In this document: positions 22,159 through 34,020 of the stretch, piece after piece
Position numbering within the stretch: the stretch's first letter is position 1
Layout of the letters: each line of letters opens with the position of its first letter
Assembly (NCBI GenBank): GCA_002261195.1
Contig: MVBO01000093.1
Coordinates: forward strand, 1-58,410
Origin: Bifiguratus adelaidae
Lineage: Eukaryota; Mucoromycota; Endogonomycetes; Endogonales
Direction of reading: 5' to 3'
Length of the DNA: 58,410 nt
Notes under the pieces: generated by a model
The model's database searches: none
What the model saw: the letters and a program-made list of their open reading frames with translations, nothing else
Told to the model about the DNA's origin: nothing
Program-made: the position numbers and the translations under genes

Positions 22159-24361
22159 TCATTCTTCCAAATCACGGAATCTCTGCTCCATCTCCTTTTG
22201 CAGTGCTGTGTATTTTTCGGCAAGAGCTTGCTCACCGTCGGCGGGGTTCTGCAAGTGACATTAGTACATGCGACTATTTGAAAGGTGCGGTAACTTGCCT
22301 CGAATTTCATCGAGCTTAGTTTGTACATGATGTCTCCCATGGAGTCGCGGATCTTGGCCCATGTGATCTGACCGGAGGTCACCTCTACGGCGTGTGTGGC
22401 ATGGTTGTAGAAGCCAATCATGTTTCGTAGCATCCACGTGGTCTTGAAGAAGGGGCAATATCTGTCATAATCGGAATATCCGTTCTGTTGCAGGAAGTCG
22501 TCCTTGATGATACGAGCGACTTCGAGCGTAATCTTGTCGGTTTCAGCCAAGGCAGATTTGCCGACAAGTTGAACAATTTCGGAGAGATCTTCTTCGTTCT
22601 GCAGAATTTCCTTGGCCTTGTCACGCAGGGATGCAAATTCAGGGTCATTGGCTTCGTAGTATGGGTCCAAGACCTTCATGTACTTTGAGTACGACAAATT
22701 CCAGTTGACGGAGGGAAAGTGCTTGCGTTGCGCCAACTTCTTGTCCAAACCCCAAAACACCTGGACAATACCCAATGTAGCAGATGTGACAGGATCTGAA
22801 AAGTCACCTCCAGGCGGTGAGACCGCTCCCACAACCGTAACACTTCCATTTCTTTGTGGGTTACCAATGCAAGTGACCTTACCGGCACGCTCGTAGAAGG
22901 ATGCCAGACGGGCACCGAGATAAGCTGGATAACCGGAATCGGCAGGCATTTCAGCCAAACGACCAGAAATTTCACGCAAGGCTTCAGCCCATCTGGAAGT
23001 TGAATCCGCCATCATCGTTGCGTTCTTGCCTTGATCACGGAAATATTCTGACAAAGTGATACCGGTATAGATGGATGCCTCACGAGCGGCTACAGGCATG
23101 TTAGAAGTGTTGGCGACAAGGGTTGTTCTCTTCATAATAGACTCCTTCTTGCCTCCTATCTCGATAGAGAGCTCAGGGAAGTCCATCAACACTTCAGCCA
23201 TTTCGTTTCCTCGCTCACCGCAACCAACGTAAATGATGACATCCGAATTGGAGTATTTGGAGACTGATTGCGAAATGACAGTTTTACCACAGCCGAAAGC
23301 GCCGGGGATAGCCGTAGTACCACCTTGTACACAAGGGAATAGCGCGTCCAAAACACGTTGTCCGGTGAGAAGTGGGTAGTCCGCCGCAAGTTTCTCCACG
23401 ACCGGTCGAGGTGAACGTACAGGCCAAAGTTGCAGCATCGTATACGAGGTCTTTTCACCCTGGAATTCGGTTTCCAATACAACGTCGTTGAGTGTATATG
23501 AACCTTTTTCAGCGATGTGTGTGATTGTTCCTCGAGCGCGAGGTGGCAGCATGATGGCGTGGGAGTTGAGCAGTGAGTTCTCGTAAACATGCCCGTAAAT
23601 GTCACCTCCGGTGATGTGATCTCCGATTTTGAACGAGATCGGATCAAAATCCCAACTGATCGTCTTGTCCAAAGCTGGAGTTGCAATGCCGCGAGGTATA
23701 TAAATGGATTGTGATGCCTTCTGAATAGCCTCTAGAGGTCTCTGAATACCGTCAAAGATGTTACCCATGAGACCTGATCAGATATTTGTCAATTTTGCCT
23801 TGCACCTGATGCGTCACTTTTCTCTTATATACTCACCAGGACCGAGTTCCACGGATAATGGCTGTCCAGTACGGAGGACAGGATCCCCCACAGTGAGACC
23901 ACCTGATGGTTCCCTGTCAGTTGAATAGACTCGTCGAACGTCTTTGCAAGCAACGAAAACTCACCAGTCTCTTCGTATACTTGTATAGTTGCTTTGTCTC
24001 CATCTATACGAATCACCTCACCCACCAACTCGTAGTGACCGACTCGCACCTGAGAATAAGCCATTGAGTGACCGCTTCGCGCGCTAAGCCCGGTTGCCTA
24101 CATACCAGCTCATACATGGAACAACCAATCATGTGCTCCGCAACCACGACTAGACATTGATATCTTGTCAGCACAGACAATAGAGATAAGAGCGCAGGAG
24201 ACCCGCTTACCCGGTCCGGACACAGCAAACACTGTGCCAAAGCTTGACTCTTTCTCATGATCGCGTATCCTCGGGAGATCCTTCTTTGCGTTCTCCAATG
24301 CGCCAGCCTATATCCATCCATCAATACCCTTCATCACCCGTGTATGCGCTCTACTCACCAT
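22159..24361 (-). CDS. VMA1: V-type ATPase catalytic subunit A
   Basis: The ATP-hydrolysing subunit of the vacuolar proton pump. Exons on the minus strand are 24361–24359, 24307–24211, 24149–24106, 24049–23965, 23902–23837, 23773–22299 and 22248–22159, giving 619 residues (yeast mature subunit 617). The P-loop [12 protein letters not shown], the [15 protein letters not shown] segment and [15 protein letters not shown] are intact. There is no intein at the site used in yeast VMA1. Two oddities: the coding part of exon 1 is only the start codon, ATG being followed directly by GTGAGT; and the last intron starts GCAAGT instead of GT, needed to reach the conserved tail (RFRDLEE). The exons pass 22–24 kb with no frame breaks. 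Confidence 0.97.
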
Positions 24362-24471
24362 CTCTGCTCAACAACCCTTGTGTCGCTGCACAAGAACAGT
24401 CTCCTAAAATGTGTGACGTCGACATTTTATTCGTCATCGCTTTGCGCGTTGCTTGTCGACACTTGAACACC
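24362..24471. promoter_or_regulatory. 110-bp shared promoter of VMA1 and RPT1
   Basis: Only 110 bp separate the start codons of the vacuolar ATPase and proteasome ATPase genes, so both promoters must overlap. Leader splicing in VMA1 begins immediately at its ATG. I see no clear TATA box or known upstream element such as the proteasome box GGTGGCAAA. Confidence 0.5.
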
Positions 24472-26318
24472 ATGCCCAAGGCTGACTGGGAGAAATGTAT
24501 GTATGCGAGACATGGAGAGGCGTCTGGACTGACTATATGTCTTAGACGACAAGAATATTGAGAATGAGGATCAGGACGAAAAGATTGTAGGCAAGTTTGG
24601 AGTTCGTGAGGCGAACTGACCTCGGCTTGGTTCATTAGCTCACATGTGGCCTCTATAACAGCTCTGGATGAAGGCGACATTGCGCTTCTAAAGACTTATG
24701 TAGGTCATTGCTGCATGAACGCGATCGTCCAGAATTGTGCTAACCAATGCTTCGGTTAGGGTCAAGGTCCATATGCGAAAGACCTAAGAAAGATTGAGAA
24801 TGATATAAAGGAAACGCAGAAGCGGGTCAATGACAAGATTGGTACGTGTCAATCTTGCGCCATGCTATCAGACTGGATTGACACATGTGGCTGCGCTTAG
24901 GCGTCAAGGAATCAGATACAGGTCTCGCGCCGCCAAATCTGTGGGATATACCTGCGGATAAACAGAGAATGCAAGAAGAACAGCCTCTACAGGTGGGTGC
25001 AAGCACTCGAAATCCGGAGAAATGTTGCGCCTTGACTACTAACTCTCTCGTTGCATAGGTGGCGCGATGCACAAAGATAATAGAAGCCGCGGAGGGTGAA
25101 GATGCCAAATATGTCATTAATGTTAAGCAAATTGCCAAGTTTGTTGTAGGACTTGGAGACCGAGTAGCGCCGACTGACGTTGAGGAAGGAATGCGAGTTG
25201 GGTAAAGTGACCCCAACACAATTGCCACATCGTTGCTCACCCCGTGTTACTTTCTAGTGTCGACCGAAACAAATATCAGATACAGATCCCATTGCCACCC
25301 AAAATCGATCCATCCGTTACCATGATGCAAGTTGAAGAGAAGCCAGATGTTACATATAGCGATGTTGGTGGTTGCAAGGAGCAAATCGAAAAGCTTCGTG
25401 AAGTCGTCGAATTGCCCCTCCTGCAGCCTGAGCGGTTCGTAAATCTCGGTATCGATCCTCCCAAAGGTGTACTTCTTTACGGCCCTCCTGGAACTGGCAA
25501 AACGCTATGTGCCAGGGCAGTGGCCAATCGTACCGATGCCACCTTTATCCGTGTCATAGGTTCTGAGCTGGTTCAAAAGTACGTGGGTGAAGGTGCAAGG
25601 ATGGTACGGGAACTTTTCGAAATGGCGCGGACAAAGAAAGCCTGCATTGTCTTTTTCGATGAAATCGACGCTATTGGTGGAACGCGTTTTGATGATGGAG
25701 CCGGAGGCGATAATGAAGTACAGAGAACCATGTTGGAACTCATCAACCAGCTTGATGGTTTCGATCCGCGCGGTAACATCAAAGTGCTTATGGCCACCAA
25801 TCGGCCGGATACCTTGGATCCCGCGCTCATGAGACCTGGACGATTGGACCGGAAAGTGGAATTTGCACTCCCTGATCTTGAGGTATGCTTCGATAGTATG
25901 GTTGGTCTCATATGCCCTATATTTACAATATTCCATTTTCAGGGACGTGCCCAGATTCTCAAAATCCATGCGAGAAGCATGAACGTGGAACGCGATATCC
26001 GATATGAGTTGATTGCCCGATTATGTCCAAATTCTACCGGCGCGGAACTTCGGTCGGTTTGTACAGAAGCGGGTATGTTCGCCATTCGTGCCCGAAGAAA
26101 GGTCTGTAGGAGCCTGTATGAGCGTCACATCCAATCTATGTTTAACAAATTTCAATCACACAGCTGGCGACGGAAAAAGATTTCTTGGAAGCCGTGAACA
26201 AGGTGATCAAGGGCTACTCGAAATTCTCCAGCACGCCCAAGGTAAGCCATCCCCTCCACTCATCCATATACCTCATACTCACACACATGGCCATCATCAG
26301 TACCTCATCTGGAACTAG
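24472..26318 (+). CDS. RPT1: 26S proteasome regulatory ATPase RPT1 (PSMC2)
   Basis: One of six AAA ATPases at the base of the 19S cap, which unfold substrates for the 20S core. Ten exons (24472–24496, 24546–24590, 24662–24699, 24760–24841, 24901–24992, 25059–25201, 25258–25882, 25943–26101, 26164–26241, 26301–26318) give 434 residues, as in human PSMC2 (433). Seen: N-terminal [76 protein letters not shown]. The tail is YLIWN, encoded by an 18-bp last exon. The second intron begins GCAAGT, not GT; only that junction keeps the conserved KIVALDE in frame. The eighth intron has a GTCTGT donor. Confidence 0.97.
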
Positions 26319-26626
26319 AATGTTGTGTGTGGATAGATGAATTTGTATGTGCAATGCGGTAAATGCTCAAAATGGTAAATGAGCAGCGGGAAGGAATCCT
26401 GTTGTGAAATACTCTCTACTATGCTTCTTTCTCCCTAACGCTCATCCTTTCCCGTCTAGTCTTTACCACTCTTTGCCATCTTTGAACACGCACCGTGACT
26501 CTAGATGGTCTAGTGCGCCGGCGTTCCTACCACCGATCCATGTGTTTGGGCCCCTTTTGTTTGTGACACCTCGTCATTCCAAGGCCGCGTGTATAAAGCG
26601 GGCGAGCTTTTGGTCTCGTTCATGAC
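26319..26626 (+). promoter_or_regulatory. Intergenic region with TATA box at 26592
   Basis: A TATAAA at 26592–26597 lies only 30 bp before the next start codon, so the leader must be very short or the true start of transcription is elsewhere. Pyrimidine-rich sequence (CTTTCTCCC, CCTTTCCCG) occupies 26420–26480. No other gene is apparent. Confidence 0.4.
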
Positions 26627-27199
26627 ATGCGCAAGGTGTGGTGTCTGCTAGTCTATGTTGGTAGTGTGCTGGGCAGCCAAATACAGCTTGTCCGGCGGGC
26701 CATAACGACGGTCTACGCCTCTGCTACACCATGTAGCGCTTGCACGACGTACTCTGGTCTAGTACAGTCCTGTCAAACGAGCACGAGTGCCAATGCCTCC
26801 ACCTCAGTCTCTCTTTTACAATGTCTCTGTCAGGCGCCAGACGCCTACGTCAATTATTCTGGTTGTCTCCAGTGCCTTAACCAAACGTATTGGACAGCCG
26901 ACAAGTTCAATGACTATTGTCGGCAAATCCTCAACGATACCTCGCAAACCGCTGCTTCTGTTCCACCCATCATGATCACCGTATTGACCTATAATCCTAC
27001 GGCAGCCAGCTCAACGCTGGCCTCAGCGGGTTACGCTACGGCTTATCATCATACGATATCATCGTCAAAGTCCGCATCCCCTAATCCCTTCCCCGTCAAC
27101 ACAGCCACCCAAGCCTTTCCACCCATCAGTCAGGCACCTCTATTCGCCCCCTCGTCACTTACTCTAATATTACTCATGGTCGTGCTTTTCGGCCTATGA
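26627..27199 (+). CDS. Small Cys-rich GPI-anchored cell-surface protein
   Basis: Intronless, 190 residues. The N-terminus is a signal peptide (MRKVWCLLVYVGSVLG), followed by a ~75-residue module with eight cysteines (CSACTTY, SCQ, CLCQAP, GCLQCLNQ, DYCRQ), several N-glycosylation sites, a Ser/Thr/Pro-rich stalk, and a hydrophobic end (LTLILLMVVLFGL) preceded by small residues, as for GPI attachment. The Cys spacing resembles small fungal surface proteins of unknown role. Function cannot be assigned. The neighbouring genes give no hint. Confidence 0.8.
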   Translation: MRKVWCLLVYVGSVLGSQIQLVRRAITTVYASATPCSACTTYSGLVQSCQTSTSANASTSVSLLQCLCQAPDAYVNYSGCLQCLNQTYWTADKFNDYCRQILNDTSQTAASVPPIMITVLTYNPTAASSTLASAGYATAYHHTISSSKSASPNPFPVNTATQAFPPISQAPLFAPSSLTLILLMVVLFGL

Positions 27200-27413
27200 A
27201 GCGACAAAATCCATAGACATATGCCATATGACGCGCGAGAGAAACACTTGTAGACGATAGAGTGTAGAGCAACCCTTCTGTAAGGTCTTTTCGTGAATCA
27301 CATATACCAGCTCTTGTCTCGCATCAACCGCTTTTTCACACTTATGTCTCCATCGATGTCATCAACGCGACGATGATGGGATCTCACATTACATACATGA
27401 ATAACTCGAGCAT

Positions 27414-30400
27414 TTACTGATAGCCAGGACGAGGCGACCAGGCCGGAGAATTCACACTGGTCACTGTCAAATCTGTCGTGAATGTACCGTAGCTCTTCAA
27501 GGTGATTTGTGGAGACTTGACAGCCGCCTTTTCAAGGGGTATCACTGCAACAGCCATGGTGTTTTGGCCATGGTAATTGAGGATGCCTTCTGGCACGTAA
27601 AAGAGGGTTTGAGGTCCGAGATTGTTTGCTAAAAACGATTGAGACATGTCAGCCGATTGTAGTGTTAATCTGATAACCGCTTACCATAACGACCAAATTG
27701 CCAGCCATTGATGAACAGGAGGGCGCGATACATAGTGCTCCTGTCCGAATCAGTGACCTGAACACCAAGAGGTACATCCATTCCGCTTGGAGCATTCAAC
27801 GTAAAGTTGGTGCGGTACCAGGCAACTTGAGGCGTACCAAACTGGTGAGGCAAGGACACCGAGGTCCAGTTGGCGTCACCGGGATATCCAGGCAAATGCC
27901 ATCCGGCACGTTCACCGTAAAGACCACCTTCGTTCAAAGGACCACGAATGGTATCCAGTATGTCTTCACCGCCGAGATTTCCCTGGATCTTCCACGTGAT
28001 GGTCTCTGAGGAACCAACCAAGGTTGCATTGCCTAGACCACGGTAGTGCTTGAACGAGTCACTGGTACCGCCCTCTTCGTCGTGACCAACTGTAAAGACA
28101 AGCACAGAAACGACGTTTTTGCCGCTGTTGGAAGAGATGGCAAAGGTGCGGGTATCCGAACCAACAGAAGAGTTACCAGAGAAACCACCCGAGAAGTTGC
28201 CGTTGATCCAGACCGCGTATCCGTATCCGGTACCTCCTTGAGTCTCGAGCGTGATGCCAGTGACGTTGCTACCGCCTGCGAATTCACCACGGTACCATAG
28301 GCTGTTGACATGGTAGCCTGAAGGTGGGATATCAATGACCTGTTTCCGGCGTTGCGCCTGGCCACTTACCATACTTGTCAGCGCCCAAAGCATTATTACT
28401 AGCGACAGTCCACTGGGAATCATCAAAGTTGGGTGAGGTTTCGGGGGAAGCGGGGCTAAACTTCCATTGTTGTTTGGACAAATCGGGAATAGACATGCTG
28501 GAAGGTCCACCAAGCGTCGCGGTCCAGGTACCGTACTTGGTCTGCTTGGCTTGCACTCTCTGGTTGTTCCATCGAATCTGGCGAACATTCTCGGGTGCAG
28601 CAACCTCGATCTGAGTCGTTCCGTTCACATCACCACGAAGATAGAGAGTTGAGCCAGTCAACGTGGCATCGCGGACGAGGTAGGGTCCATAGACAAAGAC
28701 GCGAGTGTTATTGTTGATCTCTGGCGCCCAAAACTTGACGGCTTCAGTGTAATCAGCCACGTACAGGAGCAGATCAGGCGATCCGTGCGAGGAAATCACG
28801 ATAGGGTTCACACCAGAGTGTTGGTAGTTGATTTGAATGGCACTGCTGCTGGTGTTGGAGCTGATTTGGCCACTGTAAGCCTTGGCAGTTGCCTTGCTCT
28901 TGATGGCCAATGTCGTTTCACCATACTCGCCTGGGTAAGCGTACACCATGGCGACCTCGCGTGAACCGACATTGGAGTGCGAAAAGAGTTCGCTGGTAGA
29001 GTATAGAAGACGATGAGAGCTCATATCGTAACCAGCGGTCAGGATTTTGGAGTCTAGGCCCATGTGAGATGTTGAACAAACCATGGGTACCTTTACTTAC
29101 CTCGTCCGTTCAAGGTCACATAAGTACCCGCCTTCTGAGGGAGCGTGTACTCTCCTTCCGTGATGTTGATGTTAACGTGGAAGTCCTGCTTGGTAATAGA
29201 GCTTGTCTGCACCTGTCGTAGAACGTGGAATTGCGCTGTCGGCATGCCATTCTGAACGGATTGAAGAACGCTGTCCACGATATTGGTATTGTCGGGCACG
29301 GATCTGTTCACGTATTCTGTAGTCAAAATGGGTGTGGCGGTATGCAAGAAGGTCGCTTGCAGCTTGATCTCGTTGTACTTCGGCGTAAGCAAACGACCTT
29401 CAGAGATAGGTGCACCATAGTCATAGGACGTATAGACGACAGGTGCAGCAAGAGCACCCCAGCTGGTACCACCATAACTCATATAAAGACTCTGCATCGT
29501 GAGTCCTTGAGCATAGTTGTTCTTGTAATAGACTTTGGCAAAGCGTTCATTGGTCAATTCGCCACAAGCAGCGTAACCGGGTCCACCCCAAGGGTCAAAG
29601 GATCCACCTTGGAACTCGGGGATGTAGTGCGGCTCGCTGATATTGAGCGAGTTGTAGTAGTTGCGGTAGTTGGTCTGCACAGATTTTGGCCAGACAGTAG
29701 GATGGCTACAATCGAAGCCGAGAGGATACGAGTCTTGACCGTAAATATCCACACTACCGACGCCCTCATAGTACGCGCGGGTCTGACTGACGTCGTTGAA
29801 GGTGAAGGGAATCTTTAGACCGTCATCGCGGAACTTGTACTCGAGATTTTGCATGTATATCCTGCCATCTTTGCTGAGTCCAAACTCATTCTCGATTTGA
29901 TTGAGAATGATTTGACCGCCTTGAGTGATCTGGTTCTTGACAAAGTAAGGATCCACTGCAGAAAGCCATTCCATCCATGCATCGGTGTAGCCTTGATCAG
30001 TAGTTCTGGCCGTCGCGTTGACATTGATCAACCAGCCAGGGAAACCTCACGAATCATCTTCGGCGTTGATGTACGGTCCAGGCCGAGTAACGATGTAGAT
30101 GCCCACTTCCTTGGCAATGTCAAACAATTTTTGAATGTCACGGACACCTTGGAAGTCATAGACACCCTGCTTTGCGGAGTGGTAATCCCAGTTAAAGTAT
30201 ACTGACGCAGCATTGTAATTCGCCGCTTTCATCTTCTCCAACACATCCCTCCAGAGATCGGGAGAGGGAAGACGGTAATACTAGAATTATATCAGTCACC
30301 TAGTGCCTCAACTATGGCTTGACGCGACCTACATGGAATTCACCACAAAACAAGAACGTACGCTGGCCATTGATCATAAGCGAGTACTTATCCCATGTGA

Positions 30401-30530
30401 CTGGACCAGTGTCATTAGAGCTTGTGGCCGGAATGGAACGAGCACTAAGCCCTCTGTCCACGGCAGCATTAGCTCCACCAAGCAAGGCCACAGCAGCAGC
30501 GATGCTGCTAATGATTGAGAGAAAACGCAT
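27414..30530 (-). CDS. GH35 beta-galactosidase interrupted by one in-frame stop
   Basis: Secreted exo-beta-galactosidase of the multi-domain fungal type. Exons on the minus strand: 30530–30333, 30280–29101, 29053–28370, 28317–27685 and 27628–27414, 970 codons. It has a signal peptide (MRFLSIISSIAAAVALLG), GEFHYYRLP, acid/base Glu in NQIENEFG, nucleophile region YIPEFQGGSFDPWGG, then beta-sandwich domains ending LTVTSVNSPAWSPRPGY. Codon 144 (30049–30047) is TGA inside the conserved stretch GPYINAEDDS-stop-GFPGWL, where relatives have Gly. The frame is intact on both sides and all splice sites are standard. So this is a very recent nonsense mutation, stop read-through, or a base-call error. As written, the product would end before the catalytic residues. 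Confidence 0.9.
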
Positions 30531-30725
30531 GTATGGAACAATGATGAATGATTTACCCCACAATTTAAATATACCGTTTGTGAGAATCCTTGTAGAACAT
30601 CCGGCTTCACCCGCCGCGTTTACCTACGTGTGAAAGGGTCAATGCACTTGTACTAACGGGGTATAAACTACTAGTATGGTCATAATCCCGATAATGAACT
30701 CACCTCGGATCAATCGACATCGGCA

Positions 30726-32111
30726 ATGACGCACATTAGCTTCCTACCAAAAGCAGGGTCTTTCCCTTTTTGGGTCAAGCTGAGGCGGCGCGGTGCGCGA
30801 AAGATCTCCGAGCTATGGAGCGAAGGGATGCGGGGACGGTCTATGGTAGGTGGCAGTCGAGAGTATGAATGTCCAATTGACGCGTTGGGCAAGCTGAACT
30901 ATGTGCGTGCGCAAAGAACTGTCCAGACGTTCGACCCCGGCCTCAGTTATATATTGAAGTGTTGGACCTCATGGTGCCTGCCGACAGAGAAAAGTGTCAT
31001 ATACCGGACTTGATTAACGCAGTTGACTTTGTATATCTTTTGGAGGATATACGAAAGCAATACGTGGTGCGGAAAACCGCAACGCTTGCCAAGGTTCCCA
31101 CCCACGTTCAAAAAGCCGTACAGAGACATGCACGCGTTGCTGAGGAGATTATCCTCGCCATGAAATTAGAGGTGAGCTCACCAAGCGTGCAATGATCCGG
31201 TGCTAAGATTAGTCGCGACAGCTCGTGTGCCTGGAGTGCTCTCGGTCCGACTTTTCGGTGGAAGTGTACGTACCGTTGCCCAAATTCCTATGTACACTCC
31301 GCTAATGACATTTCAGAGCCAGAAACTTTGTCTCATACCTGTTTCCTGGGCCTGATATGCCTACAGATCATCCGAGACCACTGTATGGGATACCCTTCAA
31401 GACTCCGATCCCAATGAGCTTTATGCTTCGCTTAATCGAATATGTAGATCGCAATCATCAACGAAAGGAGTAAGCGCAGTAGACGTATGATCTAACCTCC
31501 AACCGCTCAACCACGCCTACTCTAGTGGAGCTAATATGGACAAGATAATGTCCCGGCTTGACGATCTGCGAATGAATTGGAGTATGATGCGCAAGCAATT
31601 AGACTTTTGGCTGGAGGTTGTCTGGCTCATTCTCCAAGACATTGAGAAAGAAGGAGGTCTAGAGGACAGCCAGCCTGGTAAAGATGAGGCATCGGTAAGC
31701 ACACCAGGGTGGAAGAGCTCAGAATAGGACGATAACATGGCGTTCTAGTTCCACACGGAAATAAAAAATGATACCGTCCTCAAGTCATCCTTCTCTCAAA
31801 GCCCATACAAAGATCTCTCTTCGCATGATGACAACATAGCTTCACCCTCAGGCCCCGCCGACGCAACTGTGCCGGAGACCAAATCGGCAACATCGGCGTT
31901 CATTACATCCATTGTCTCTCTTCAGTCCACTCAAGTCAACGACACATCACCGGAAGCCCACGTCGTGGCTTCCGCTCAAAATGCAAATCATCTTTCCGAA
32001 CAAGCATCACCTAGTAAAAAAGCTACTGACACACCATTAAAGCGGCCATTGAGTGAGTGGCCCATACCCGCCTTGCCAGTCAAAAGACCGCGCCGATACA
32101 TCCAGCGATAG
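30726..32111 (+). CDS. Unidentified protein with basic C-terminal tail
   Basis: Six exons (30726–30845, 30947–31171, 31213–31265, 31317–31469, 31526–31694, 31749–32111) join in frame to 360 residues. I do not recognise the family. The N-terminal half is helical and hydrophobic/charged (DLINAVDFVYLLEDIRKQY), the middle has a conserved-looking segment (YLFPGPDMPTDHPRPLYG, PMSFMLRLIEYV) and an amphipathic helix (MDKIMSRLDDLRMNWSMMRK). The last ~110 residues are disordered, ending SEWPIPALPVKRPRRYIQR, a likely nuclear signal. The first exon is the least certain part. It is divergent from the beta-galactosidase and convergent with the E3 gene. Confidence 0.65.
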
Positions 32112-32368
32112 TATCATCAGCGGTTGACACTTATTACAACATGCCTACACACCATGTATAGACAAAGCATACGCCCCCAATGCTGCGAGAGATTCAAGCT
32201 TTGCACACAGCCTGACATATAATTGAATTAATTGTATACGAGCCAAGAGATAGAACGTGCAACGCAACGAGATGAGCTGATCACAAGTGTTATGCGCGTA
32301 ATATACAAATGTCGATGTGAAGATAACGTGGCAATTGAAAAATTTATGATATTTGCAAGTACCAACGT

Positions 32369-33983
32369 CTATGAGAAGAGTGGTTCATCTAAGCCCAGAA
32401 AACCGACTTGCCATTCCCGAAACACCTTTTGATTTTCCGGCAATAAATCTGTACTCTTGCGCAGCCCCTCCAAAAGATCTGCAATAGCAGACGCTGGATA
32501 GAGCAAATGATCTTCTTGCAGGCTTGACAATGTCACGTTAATCCGATGTCGAGTAGGTTTACAATAAGACGCACCTTAATTGCTCCATTGCTTCCTCTAA
32601 ATCCTCGGTCTGGTCAAAAGTTTTGTACAACACCTTCATGACTGCCCAAAAGTATGTGAGATAGAAGCCGGTCGGTAGATCAAAATCGAACCTCTTTTGT
32701 GACTCAGAATCAACGGTTTATTCTCGCTCGACGAGTCAGTGCCTCCTTGGCTAAACAATATGTCGAGATCTGGCTGAAAGAGCCACAGCTGAGATGTACA
32801 CCAATGGAATGGTGAGCTACAGTGTTCAATATGACGTGGACATTGGACATACCATGCCGGCCGTTCGATCATCCTTTGTCGGTTCAATATCTTGTATCTT
32901 GACTAAAAATCGATAGACAGCGTGAGCTTGCACCGACTCGAGCATGTGGAACGCAATATATCGAAGAACATCTGGCTCCAGTGTTTCTGACGTTTCGAGG
33001 CTCGCACCTGCTTCAGTATCTTTGTTCTCCATTGAAACTTCCAGTTCTGCGGGGTATAAACACGCGCTTATCTGGTATTTGGCGATCTTGAGAGCCTGAA
33101 ATCGCTCATTTTTTCCATCAGAGTTTTCAACTCTCGGAAACAAGCCTTCGCCGAGTAAGCTCCCACAATGGCTACACTGTACCGGAAACCATTTTCGAAA
33201 TGACCTCGTTTTGCGAAATTCCTAAACATGCGCATTAGCACTAGGTGCAACTGTGGCAATTGTACCCATCCTATGGCCACAGAGTAAATACTATCACAAT
33301 GGGCAGAATAGAGGAGAGGGGTTCACCAGCGAATGAATGTGAGTACGTTCATCTTGGACTTTTGTATCGACCAATACATCTTGCTAGCGATGACGGCCTT
33401 CTTCAAGTCCACTAAGGTGAGCAGTACCTACCTCTACATGCGGGTTTCGCACCGTTTCCGGTAATATATCGGAAGGATGCAGCAGCAGGTATTCCTTGCC
33501 AACTAACAGATGACCCTTGCGCGCTCCAATCTCTTGTATCCGTTCTTCATAGTCATCAGCATGTTTGTCATGACACATCCAGCACTCGATAAGCTCCAAC
33601 CAGTGCTCTGAAGGCAGAGGCTTGCATATGAACTCTGTTTCAGGCTTGATCAGTGCGGTAGAGCAAGAACGACAGTATAGTTGAGAAAGACGTTTACATT
33701 CCTTGTAAGAAAGTGGAGGATCAGCTGAGGACGAGTGAGCTAGCGTTGAAGTGTCGTTGAGAGGGACGGTAATGTCAAAAGAGCGGGTACCGTTGTCATG
33801 TCTAGTTTTGATCGCGGCTGTGTTTGCCCGTACCGAGAAGGGAAGAGCAATCCTACGCGTTGTCTCTCCATTCCTCAACAGAGCTATGCAGTCACTGTGG
33901 ATCTCCACGTCACTCTCGTCCTCAAGTTCAACGTGCACTTGAGCCGTTCTCAGGTTCTTGAGCACTTGACAAAAGACTTTCAT
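32369..33983 (-). CDS. UBE3D: UBE3D-type E3 ubiquitin ligase (E2-binding protein)
   Basis: Binds the E2 enzyme and acts as a HECT-like E3. Minus-strand exons: 33983–33432, 33383–33327, 33221–32853, 32788 to about 32733, 32691–32575 and 32522–32369, about 430 residues. It matches recalled human UBE3D at LYCRSCSTALIKPETEF and LPSEHWLELIECWMCH, at VQCSHCGSLLGE, at LWLFQPDLDIL, and at the end (ASAIADLLEGL, FREWQVGFLGL). The four CxxC-type pairs suggest zinc binding. One join near 32690–32760 is ambiguous: a 41-bp intron with a weak GTCGAG donor or a 63-bp one with GTTTAG both restore the frame. Without an intron the frame shifts there. Its ATG is 37 bp from the divergent LYR gene. Confidence 0.82.
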
Positions 33984-34020
33984 GCTGTCTCTAGTTCCTT
34001 CTTCACAAACATTGCAATGA

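Noticed and set aside
22299-23773. Intein in VMA1
   Set aside because: The sequence passes through [15 protein letters not shown] without an insert.
30047-30049. TGA as a sense codon (recoded genetic code)
   Set aside because: TGA is used as the normal end of DRS1, the SNF2 gene, VMA1 and others in this window.
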